A stretch of 32,664 nucleotides of DNA from JBHJGU01 sp050331475 (GTDB taxonomy: Bacteria > Pseudomonadota > Alphaproteobacteria > Caulobacterales > Maricaulaceae), in contig JBHJGU010000066.1 of assembly GCA_050331475.1 (NCBI GenBank), positions 1-32,664 of the forward strand. Reading direction: 5' to 3'. The stretch's first letter is position 1. Each line of letters starts with the position of its first letter. A program made the translations under genes and the position numbers. Shown here piece after piece: positions 1 to 6,563 of this stretch. Below the pieces are notes generated by a model. That model ran no database searches and was not told where the DNA came from. It saw nothing but the letters and a program-made list of their open reading frames with translations.

Positions 1-348
1 CCGGATTGTCATTCATCTTGTTGAATGCACCGGGTCCATTGCAATTAAACCTCATATTCGACAATGCGATGTCTTAGTTCGCAATGTCGAAATGCATAAA
101 CGCCGCGCACCGGTTCGCCATATTAGCGATCGCCTTGACGAGCGGTTTAAGCTCAGGGCGTCGGTGAATTTGATCGGAGCTGTGCCACCCCCCGACGTTC
201 GATTTTCTCTGCCCCGGATCACGCGCCTCCAGCGTTTTCATTAAAGCCAGCGCCTGCGCGTTCATCGCTTCGTGATCGCGGAGGTTAAACGTCCAAATCG
301 GCGTGCTGAAAAAATCTTTGGCTTGGCCGGATCGATGACGATGTCCAT
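1..348 (-). pseudogene. Broken 2OG-Fe(II) oxygenase-like gene (TIGR02466-type), partial at left edge
   Basis: Read on the minus strand, a good ribosome site (GAGGAGG, complement of 354-360) precedes ATG at 348. The first frame gives MDIVIDPAKPKIF and then stops about 28 codons in. One base missing in the T6 run near 309-314 would join it to the second frame, which reads FFSTPIWTFNL, then NAQALALMKTLEARD and SNVGGWHS. That order is typical of the putative 2OG-Fe(II) oxygenase family. A TAA at 74-76 interrupts the second frame, yet the same frame continues beyond it with SNMRFNCNGPGAFNKMNDNP, which still looks like the family. Where the family has an H-x-H-P metal-binding motif, this copy has N-x-N-P. 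The combination of frameshift, stop and lost histidines indicates a decayed gene. The family call is from remembered motifs; the lesions are seen directly. Confidence 0.7.
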
Positions 349-512
349 GCGCGCCTCCTCGAACACGGTCTAAATGACCGATCTAACCGGTCCCCGAACC
401 GAGGCCACACCCGTAGGGCGGGCACAGACCGCGGTGCGATCACCTTGCCACACTCTGGCCACACCGCTATCACCCGAGGCTTCTAAACCGGCGAGGCATC
501 GAAAAGACCGAC

Positions 513-1673
513 ATGGGAAAAATAATCGTATTGGGAGGCGATGGATTTTGCGGCTGGCCCACGGCGCTGCATTTGTCCGCCCGCGGCCATAACGTCATCA
601 TCGTTGACAACTTATCCCGTCGTAAAATTGATATCGAGTTAGAAGTTGAAAGCTTAACGCCGATCCGTCCGATTTCTGAGCGCTTGGCCGCGTGGAAAGA
701 GATTTCTGGCAAATCTATTCCGTTTCATAACATCACCATCGGCGAAAACTACCATCGTCTCCTGACGCTGATCAGAGACGAACAGCCCGACGCTATCATC
801 CACTTCGCCGAACAGCGCGCCGCGCCCTATTCCATGAAGTCTTCGTGGCATAAGCGCTACACGGTCAACAACAACCTTAACGCCACGAATGACGTGCTCG
901 CCGCGATCGTGGAGTCCGGGGTGGATGCGCACTTAATCCATCTCGGCACGATGGGGGTTTACGGTTATGGCACCGCGGGAATGAAAATCCCAGAAGGTTA
1001 TTTGCGCGTTCAAGTGGAGACAGAGAACGGCGCGCACGAACAAGAGATTTTGTACCCAGCCAATCCGGGCTCAATCTATCATATGACAAAAACTCAAGAT
1101 CAATTGTTCTTCTATTTCTATAATAAGAATGACCACATCCGGATCACGGATCTTCATCAAGGGATTGTTTGGGGCACACAGACTGAAGAAACCAAACAAG
1201 ACCCGCGCCTCATAAATCGCTTCGACTATGACGGCGATTTCGGCACGGTGTTAAACCGGTTCTTGATGCAGGCGGCCGTCGATTATCCGCTGACCGTTCA
1301 CGGCACCGGCGGGCAAACCCGCGCCTTCATCCATATTCAAGATACGGTTCGGTGCATCGAACTCGCTGTCGAACACCCCCCGCAAAAGGGCGAGCGGGTG
1401 AATATCCTCAACCAAATGACCGAAACCCACCGGGTGCGGGACCTCGCGCAAATGATCGCCAAATTGACTGGAGCGCAGGTCGCTCAAGTTGAGAACCCGC
1501 GCAATGAGGCCGCCGAAAACGATCTTCACGTCTCCAATGAGCGGTTTTTGGGGCTAGGGCTGAAACCGATTACCTTGGAGGCGGGCTTGCTGACCGAGGT
1601 CGCCGAAATCGCGCGCCGCTATGCCGATCGCTGTGACGTTTCGAAGATCCCTTGCGTCTCGAACTGGCGCTGA
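513..1673 (+). CDS. sqdB: UDP-sulfoquinovose synthase
   Basis: This cytosolic extended-SDR enzyme makes UDP-sulfoquinovose from UDP-glucose and sulfite, the first committed step of sulfolipid (SQDG) synthesis. The N-terminus carries the family's variant of the nucleotide-binding loop, GGDGFCGWP (residues 8-16). The active-site SIYHMTK contains Tyr189 and Lys193 of the YxxxK pair. Other family blocks are HFAEQRAAPYSM, GTMGVYGYG, QGIVWGTQTEET and the C-terminal NPRNEAAENDL. At 386 residues it has the normal length. The ATG at 513 is fixed by the Rossmann loop although no strong ribosome site precedes it. No sulfoquinovosyltransferase (sqdD/sqdX) lies beside it in this window. The middle of the gene (around 1080-1160) is visibly more AT-rich than its neighbours, which may hint at separate ancestry. 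Confidence 0.95.
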   Translation: MGKIIVLGGDGFCGWPTALHLSARGHNVIIVDNLSRRKIDIELEVESLTPIRPISERLAAWKEISGKSIPFHNITIGENYHRLLTLIRDEQPDAIIHFAEQRAAPYSMKSSWHKRYTVNNNLNATNDVLAAIVESGVDAHLIHLGTMGVYGYGTAGMKIPEGYLRVQVETENGAHEQEILYPANPGSIYHMTKTQDQLFFYFYNKNDHIRITDLHQGIVWGTQTEETKQDPRLINRFDYDGDFGTVLNRFLMQAAVDYPLTVHGTGGQTRAFIHIQDTVRCIELAVEHPPQKGERVNILNQMTETHRVRDLAQMIAKLTGAQVAQVENPRNEAAENDLHVSNERFLGLGLKPITLEAGLLTEVAEIARRYADRCDVSKIPCVSNWR

Positions 1674-1699
1674 TGCGCAGGCGCCCAGCGCGAGGCGTT

Positions 1700-1717
1700 C
1701 AAGCTCCCGCGAGCTTG
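1700..1717. terminator. Hairpin between sqdB and the methyltransferase gene
   Basis: A perfect 7-bp inverted repeat (CAAGCTC, loop CCGC, GAGCTTG) lies 27 bases past the sqdB stop. There is no T-run after it, so it may be a weak terminator or only a processing or folding element. Confidence 0.35.
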
Positions 1718-1785
1718 GCTTGAGCTTATCGCGAGAGGCTGAGACAAGATCGCGGCGTGTTTCTCAACCGATAAGGGGGCCGATC

Positions 1786-2733
1786 ATGGCCAATTTGAAC
1801 TCCTCTGTGCGCGCGGGCTTGCTCGGCGGCGCGCTCGCCATCTTCGCGCCGCTGGCTTTGGCCCATCACGGCGCCGAAGGCGGGCATGCCGTCGACGGGC
1901 TTGACCCGACCACGGCGGAAAAAATCGACGCGGCTTTGGCCGGCGATCACCGCTCGGACTCCAACAAGGCACGCGACGCCTACCGCAATCCCAAGGAAAC
2001 GTTGGCTTTCTTTGGCCTACGTTCGGATATGAGCGTGGTCGAGATTTCGCCCGGCGGCGGTTGGTACTCCGAAATCCTCGGACCGGTGCTCGCCGAAGAC
2101 GGCGTGCTCTACGCAGCGCAATATGACATCAACAACACCCGCGCGCCGTTTTTCCGCGGTGCGGTGGCGACTTTTTTGACCAAGCTGGTCGAGAACCCAG
2201 ACGTCTACGCCAGCACGAAAATCACCACGTTTGATCCGCCCACGCCCCTGACCGAAGCCGCGCCCGAGCCGGTGGACATGGTGCTGAGCTTCCGCAACGT
2301 GCACAATTGGATGGGCGGGGGCTTCGAAGCCGACGCGTTTCAGGCGTTTTACGACATCCTCAAGCCCGGCGGCGTGCTCGGCGTGGTGGAGCACCGCCTG
2401 CCCGAAGACCGCGACCAACCCGAACGCGCGCGGACCGGCTATGTGAAGGAATCGCTGACGATTGAGATGGCGGAAGCCGCCGGTTTCGAGTTCGTCGCCG
2501 CCTCGGATGTGAACAACAATCCGGCTGACACGGCGGACCATCCGCGCGGGGTTTGGACCTTGGCGCCCACTTTGGCGATGGGCGATGAAACGCCGGATGG
2601 AATCCGTGAGATCGGCGAGTCAGACCGCTACACTTTGAAATTCGTCAAACCGCAGATCGAAGCGGCTGCGAACACCCCGGACAGGACGGCGCGCGCCGCG
2701 GCCCCGGCGTCCAATCAAGGCGGCGGGTCCTAG
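1786..2733 (+). CDS. Exported class I SAM-dependent methyltransferase-like protein (COG4798 type)
   Basis: The 315-residue product starts at ATG 1786, chosen because AAGGGGG at 1773-1779 is well spaced and a clean signal peptide follows (hydrophobic segment near residues 10-25, cleavage expected after ALA26). The mature part resembles the predicted methyltransferases of COG4798. It has the FFGLRSDMSVVEISPGGGWY block, whose glycine-rich loop is SAM-binding motif I, followed by an acidic turn, the RNVHNWMGGG segment and a KPGGVLGVVEHR strand. A signal peptide is known for many members of this group even though SAM is cytosolic, so the real substrate and compartment are unclear. The C-terminal 30 residues are Ala/Pro-rich. 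It follows sqdB by 112 bases, with a hairpin between. Confidence 0.8.
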   Translation: MANLNSSVRAGLLGGALAIFAPLALAHHGAEGGHAVDGLDPTTAEKIDAALAGDHRSDSNKARDAYRNPKETLAFFGLRSDMSVVEISPGGGWYSEILGPVLAEDGVLYAAQYDINNTRAPFFRGAVATFLTKLVENPDVYASTKITTFDPPTPLTEAAPEPVDMVLSFRNVHNWMGGGFEADAFQAFYDILKPGGVLGVVEHRLPEDRDQPERARTGYVKESLTIEMAEAAGFEFVAASDVNNNPADTADHPRGVWTLAPTLAMGDETPDGIREIGESDRYTLKFVKPQIEAAANTPDRTARAAAPASNQGGGS

Positions 2734-2752
2734 CGCCTTCCGCTAACGCGAA

Positions 2753-2780
2753 GCGGGCGGACCCTTTCGGATCCGCCCGC
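2753..2780. terminator. Convergent-gene hairpin terminator
   Basis: A 9-bp perfect stem (GCGGGCGGA / TCCGCCCGC, 10-base loop) sits between the stop codons of the convergent methyltransferase and XRE genes, so it could serve both strands. No clear T-run flanks it. Confidence 0.55.
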
Positions 2781-2805
2781 ACCCGCGTCTCGAACCTGAG
2801 GCGGC

Positions 2806-3276
2806 TTAGCTGTTGAGCGCCGACGCCGCATTCCGCTCCGCCGCCCGCGCCATAGCGCTTTCCTCGGCTAAAGCCCGGATCAAATGCAGCAGCCCTCCGC
2901 GCAGGCTGGCCGAGCGAATTTTCGCGAATGCGGAGGCCAGTTCCACCCCGTCCGGCGAGTTGATAAAGTCATAGACCAGCTCGGTGTCGCCGAGTTCCTT
3001 CAACGCGGCGGCGTCATGGTCCATGGGGCCTTCGTAGCCCTCGAAGAAGAAGCTCACCGGCACGTCTAATGCGCGGCTGGCTTCCCAAAGCCGGCTAGCG
3101 GCGAGGCGGTTGGCGCCACGCTCGTACTTCTGAACCTGTTGGAAGGTGACGCCTAGTTCCCGGCCCAGCCGGTCTTGGCTCATACCCATCGTGATCCGGC
3201 GCAGACGCACCTGCGCGCCGACATGAACGTCGATCGGATGTGGGCCTTCGGTCTCTAATTCTGCACTCACGCTCAT
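2806..3276 (-). CDS. XRE-family transcriptional regulator (PraR-like)
   Basis: The 156-residue protein has a helix-turn-helix of the Cro/CI type at about residues 19-75. It includes VGAQVRLRRITMGMSQ, LGVTFQQVQKYERGANR and ASRLWEASRALDVPVSFFF. This exact layout is common in alphaproteobacterial regulators related to PraR and to other cell-surface or adhesion regulators. The remaining 80 residues are helical and would dimerise. The ATG at 3276 has GGAGA only two bases upstream, so the in-frame GTG two codons later (AGC GTG) is a plausible alternative start. It points away from a 290-base AT-richer region containing a short palindrome that could be its own operator. Its targets cannot be read from this sequence. 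Confidence 0.85.
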   Translation of the reverse strand: MSVSAELETEGPHPIDVHVGAQVRLRRITMGMSQDRLGRELGVTFQQVQKYERGANRLAASRLWEASRALDVPVSFFFEGYEGPMDHDAAALKELGDTELVYDFINSPDGVELASAFAKIRSASLRGGLLHLIRALAEESAMARAAERNAASALNS

Positions 3277-3570
3277 TCTCCATTATCTCAAGCTCTGGTC
3301 GACCGTCGCCCGATGCGCGTTTACATCGGGTCGCAATCTTCCTTGGCGCCGAGTGGCGCGGACCAACCAAATTGCATTGATGCGCCCCAAAACCAAAGGT
3401 TCAATGTGCGCTTACGTGCTGCAAATCAGGGTTTAGGCGCGTTTTTTGATCAATTGTCCACCTAGTGGACGCTTAGATAAAGTTATTTATGTTCAAAATC
3501 TCGATGATGAAGGGTTCTTTGTGCACTCAATCGCGAGTTTTTGAAATTCGTTGCCAGCGACCGTTTCCGC
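3277..3570. other. Non-coding AT-richer region upstream of the XRE regulator
   Basis: About 290 bases without a convincing gene lie between the regulator start and the holin stop. Base composition becomes clearly more AT-rich at 3370-3545 than in the surrounding genes, as expected for promoter DNA reading leftward into the regulator. The only structured element I see is the inverted repeat at 3456-3470. Confidence 0.5.
3456..3470. promoter_or_regulatory. Candidate operator palindrome
   Basis: GTCCAC-CTA-GTGGAC is a perfect 6-bp inverted repeat in the AT-rich region upstream of the XRE gene. Such regulators often bind short palindromes in their own promoters. The assignment is inference from position and symmetry only. 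Confidence 0.3.
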
Positions 3571-4083
3571 TCACCGATCTGTGATACCAGGCGGTCTTGG
3601 CGCGCGGTCGCCAAACCACCAAAGCGTCGCCGCGCTAGCGGCGAAGGCGATGTTCGCGACGAAATACTCAATCAGATCCGCCTTCGCCTGGGCGCTCGCG
3701 CCAATCGCCGCCGGGTCACGAAGAACCGCGAACAACACCGCAAGATAAACGGCCCACAACAAGGGCGTGAGCACCGGGCGCACCATGGCGCGAACCGCGT
3801 TCACCCAAGGATAGCTTGGCGGGGCGTTCGCCGCGCGCAAGCTTTCGCGCAGGCCGTCATAGCGACCTTCCACTTGAGCCAACGCAATTTCGCGTTCGGT
3901 CTCCTCCACGCGCAGTTCGGCGTTCAGCCGGTGGAGTTCGCGCTCATGGTTCCACCGCGCCCGCTCATGGGCGAGTTCGCTGCGTCGTTCGAAAAACCCC
4001 GCAACGCGCCCCAGCGCCGCGCCCACCACGCCGAACAGCCCGCCCGATAAAGCGTTCGCCCCGAAACTCGCTAGCTCATCCAT
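3571..4083 (-). CDS. Three-TM holin of the gene-transfer-agent release family
   Basis: The 170-residue product starts at ATG 4083 (upstream GAGG), overlapping the end of the endolysin gene by 13 bases. A GTG at 4110 is possible but less likely. The layout matches the GTA_holin_3TM family. A glycine-rich hydrophobic segment lies at about 11-31. A strongly charged, likely coiled segment follows at 32-86 (RRSELAHERARWNHEREL and onward). Two more membrane segments lie at about 103-121 (VLTPLLWAVYLAVLFAVL) and 137-157. In Rhodobacter capsulatus such a protein is paired with an endolysin and lets gene-transfer-agent particles out by lysis. The overlapping endolysin upstream supports the same lysis role here. 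No capsid genes are in the window. Confidence 0.8.
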   Translation of the reverse strand: MDELASFGANALSGGLFGVVGAALGRVAGFFERRSELAHERARWNHERELHRLNAELRVEETEREIALAQVEGRYDGLRESLRAANAPPSYPWVNAVRAMVRPVLTPLLWAVYLAVLFAVLRDPAAIGASAQAKADLIEYFVANIAFAASAATLWWFGDRAPRPPGITDR

Positions 4084-4490
4084 AACCGCCTCGCGCGCTC
4101 GCCCGACCACCAGCGGCGACCGGGGCGTTGATCCATATGCAGAAAGCTTTGGTAAAATCCGAAGGAGCGGAAACCGCTCGCCAAGGCTTGGTCGTAAAGC
4201 GCGAACCGGTCATGGCCGGCCAACGCGACATCCACCGCAATCCGACGATGGGCGGATAACGGCGCCCCGCCCACGATCGCGTTCCACACCCCGCAGCGGT
4301 GGGCCGAATTGATCCGCAATGGCCGCCCGACGGCGTCGCGCAGTCGCTGCAGCGCATCGAAAAACCCCGGATCGAACCAAAACTCACCAACGCAGTGACG
4401 GCCCGCGCAGCGACAGGCGAGCTCGGCGGGGGTGAAGTTCGGCCACCGCGCCGTGTCCCACGGCGCATCGCGCCAATCCGCCCACAACAT
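4071..4490 (-). CDS. M15_3-type peptidase, probable endolysin of the lysis pair
   Basis: This is a small D-Ala-D-Ala carboxypeptidase-type zinc peptidase of 139 residues. ATG 4490 is preceded by GGAAAGG, which decides the start; the frame is open further upstream but without family sequence. It opens with NFTPAELACRC, then FDALQRLRDAVGRPLRINSAHRC, NAIVGGAPLSAH and LHMD, the order of the Peptidase_M15_3 family seen in phages and prophage-like elements. Likely zinc ligands are His81, Asp87 and His118. The usual SxHxxGxAxD spacing is one residue shorter here and the glycine is absent (SAHRRIAVD). It lacks a signal peptide, so it needs the overlapping holin to reach the cell wall. The pair is transcribed leftward, divergent from mutA. 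Confidence 0.8.
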   Translation of the reverse strand: MLWADWRDAPWDTARWPNFTPAELACRCAGRHCVGEFWFDPGFFDALQRLRDAVGRPLRINSAHRCGVWNAIVGGAPLSAHRRIAVDVALAGHDRFALYDQALASGFRSFGFYQSFLHMDQRPGRRWWSGERARRLWMS

Positions 4491-4637
4491 ACCCAACCTT
4501 TCCGCCGCTATTGACCGATCGTAAGTCGACACAGTTCTCGCCGCAGTGTCCGCGGAACCAACGCGCGGGGGATTAATTGGATTTATCCGCAGGACCCCGC
4601 TTGACCGGACCCCATCGCCAAGGCCATCTCGTCGGTC

Positions 4638-6563
4638 ATGACACGCACTCCAACGGCCGCTGAAAACAGCCCGGTTCGACCGCTGGCCGATGCGTTCGCC
4701 TCTTACGATCAAGCGGCTTGGCGGGCGCGGGCGGAAGCCGCCCTCGCGGGTCGCTCCATTGACAAAGCCCTCACGCGACGGACGCTCGACGGTCTGACGC
4801 GCGGCCCGTTTATGAGCGCGCAGGACGCGCCGGCCCCGGAACCCTTGCTGTGGCGATCTCCGGTCGACGCCCATCGCGCCTGGCATCTCGACGCCTGGAT
4901 TGACACCGCCGACCCGGGCCGCGCGAACGCTCACGCGTTAGAAGCGCTCGAAGGGGGGGCGAGCGCCTTGGCGATAGCGCTCGACCCGACCGGGGAGAAC
5001 GGTGTGGCTGTTCGAACCGCGCACGACCTCGCTGAGGTTTTAGCCGGGGTCGATTTGGCGCTCGCGCCTGTGCGGCTTTATTGGCGCGGCGTTGAGGGGC
5101 TCGACGCCGCCGCCCTGTTCATAAGCTGGTTAGAGACGACCGGAGCGCCGCTTGACGAGCTTGACGCAGGCTGCGGATTGAGTCCGCCAGACCCTAGAGC
5201 GATGACCGACAGCCTTGCGCTGGCGCGATGGGCGGTGGACACCGCGCCAGGCGTGCGGGTTTACGCAGCTGACGCGGCGGACCGGATCCACGAGGCCGGC
5301 GGCGGCGCAGTCGACGAGCTCGCCGGGTTCGCCGCGCAAACCGTGGCGTTCCTTAGAGCGCAAATCGATGCGGGACTGCCCCCCGCTCAAGCCTTTGCCG
5401 GCATCGAGGCGCGGTTTAAACTCGACGCCGATGTCCCGGGCGGCGTGGCGAAGTTGCGCGCGGCGCGGCGGTTGCTCGCCCGCATCGCCGCCGCCTTCGG
5501 GCTCGACTCGATGGTGGGTCTGCGCCTGCACGCCGCCGGCTCGTTGCGCATGCTAACGCGGCGCGATGTGTGGACCAATGTGGTGCGTCAAAGCTTGGCC
5601 GCGACGGCCGCCGCGTTGGGCGGGGCGGACGCGCTGGCTTTGGTTCCGTTTACCCATCCTTTGGGCGGGACGACCCCTTTGGCGCGCCGACTGGCGCGCA
5701 ATACGGGGCTGGTTCTGATGCATGAAAGCCGGCTAGGCGCAGTCGAAGATCCCGCCGCCGGCGCTTACGCCATCGAGGCTTTGACCGACCAGACCGCGCG
5801 GGCCGCCTGGGCGCGCCTGCAAGCGATCGAAGCCGAGGTGGGATGGTTTGCGGCGCTCAAAGCGGGCTCGATCGCAGACGCTGTGCAAGCCACCGCGCAA
5901 ATCCGCCATGACCGGATCGCAACACGACGCGACGCACTGATCGGTGTCAGCGATTTTCCGCCGCTCGAGGATACGCCGCCAAAGCTGGAGCCGTCCCCCG
6001 TTAAGCCGCCCAATACCGCCGAGGTCATGACGGCGCACGACTGGGCCGGGCGGCTAAGCCAAGCCCGTGACGGCCTCGCCGTTCGGATCGCACCGGGGGC
6101 GTCAGATGGGCTAACGCGAATCCGATTGAGCGCGCCTTTCGAGGCGTTGGGCGAGCGGGCCGCCAATCTGAACAACCGTCAGGTCTGGCTTGCGGTGTTG
6201 GGCCGAGCGGATCGCGCGACCCCGCGGCTCGGGTTCGCGGCGAACCTGTTCCGCGCCGGCGGACTCGATCCGATCCAAGGCCCGGCCGGCCTGGACGCAC
6301 CGGCTCTGGCGGACGCCGCACGCGCGGCGGACCCGGGTTTAATCGTGCTCTGCGGCGAGGACGCAGCCTATGCGGAGCACGCAGACGCCGCCGCCCGCGC
6401 GTTGGCGACCGTCGCGCCGGTCTGGATCGCGGGCAAACCTGGGTACCACGACACCGCCTGGCGCGCGGCCGGGGTCGAACGCTATATCTTCGCCGGCTGT
6501 GACGCGCTTGAAGCCCTTGACGCGGCGATGAGCATGCTGGAGCGGAAGGCGGGCGCGCCATGA
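4638..6563 (+). CDS. mutA: Methylmalonyl-CoA mutase small (beta) subunit
   Basis: This 641-residue protein is the non-catalytic partner of the heterodimeric, B12-dependent mutase that converts (R)-methylmalonyl-CoA to succinyl-CoA. It has the mutase TIM-barrel sequence, for example LLWRSPVDAHRAWHLDAWID, then LRLHAAGSLRMLTRRDVWTN and HPLGGTTPLARRLARNTGLVLMHES with EDPAAGAYAIEALT. Its C-terminal flavodoxin-like domain is degenerate and lacks the cobalamin-ligand motif DxHxxG, as expected of beta subunits. It overlaps mutB by ATGA (6560-6563), so translation is coupled and the subunits should be made in equal amounts. The start ATG has no strong ribosome site. It heads the mut unit. Confidence 0.93.
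   Translation: MTRTPTAAENSPVRPLADAFASYDQAAWRARAEAALAGRSIDKALTRRTLDGLTRGPFMSAQDAPAPEPLLWRSPVDAHRAWHLDAWIDTADPGRANAHALEALEGGASALAIALDPTGENGVAVRTAHDLAEVLAGVDLALAPVRLYWRGVEGLDAAALFISWLETTGAPLDELDAGCGLSPPDPRAMTDSLALARWAVDTAPGVRVYAADAADRIHEAGGGAVDELAGFAAQTVAFLRAQIDAGLPPAQAFAGIEARFKLDADVPGGVAKLRAARRLLARIAAAFGLDSMVGLRLHAAGSLRMLTRRDVWTNVVRQSLAATAAALGGADALALVPFTHPLGGTTPLARRLARNTGLVLMHESRLGAVEDPAAGAYAIEALTDQTARAAWARLQAIEAEVGWFAALKAGSIADAVQATAQIRHDRIATRRDALIGVSDFPPLEDTPPKLEPSPVKPPNTAEVMTAHDWAGRLSQARDGLAVRIAPGASDGLTRIRLSAPFEALGERAANLNNRQVWLAVLGRADRATPRLGFAANLFRAGGLDPIQGPAGLDAPALADAARAADPGLIVLCGEDAAYAEHADAAARALATVAPVWIAGKPGYHDTAWRAAGVERYIFAGCDALEALDAAMSMLERKAGAP

Noticed and set aside
1621..1785. A 55-residue N-terminal extension of the methyltransferase frame
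   Set aside because: It overlaps the end of sqdB, is Arg/Ser-rich, and would bury the clear ribosome site and signal peptide that begin at 1786.
2017..2541. A 174-codon minus-strand frame opposite the methyltransferase gene
   Set aside because: It overlaps a gene with signal peptide, ribosome site and SAM motif, and its own product has no recognisable domain.
3490..3585. A 31-residue plus-strand ORF starting at an ATG near 3490
   Set aside because: No ribosome site, no recognisable sequence, and it runs into the 3' end of the holin gene on the opposite strand.
4560..4637. A possible TTGACC -35 element upstream of mutA
   Set aside because: No matching -10 element or conserved spacing could be seen, so no promoter is claimed.
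4491..4934. A 148-residue N-terminal extension of the endolysin frame
   Set aside because: The extension overlaps the mutA promoter and start on the other strand and has no domain; ATG 4490 has a ribosome site and begins just before the family motif.
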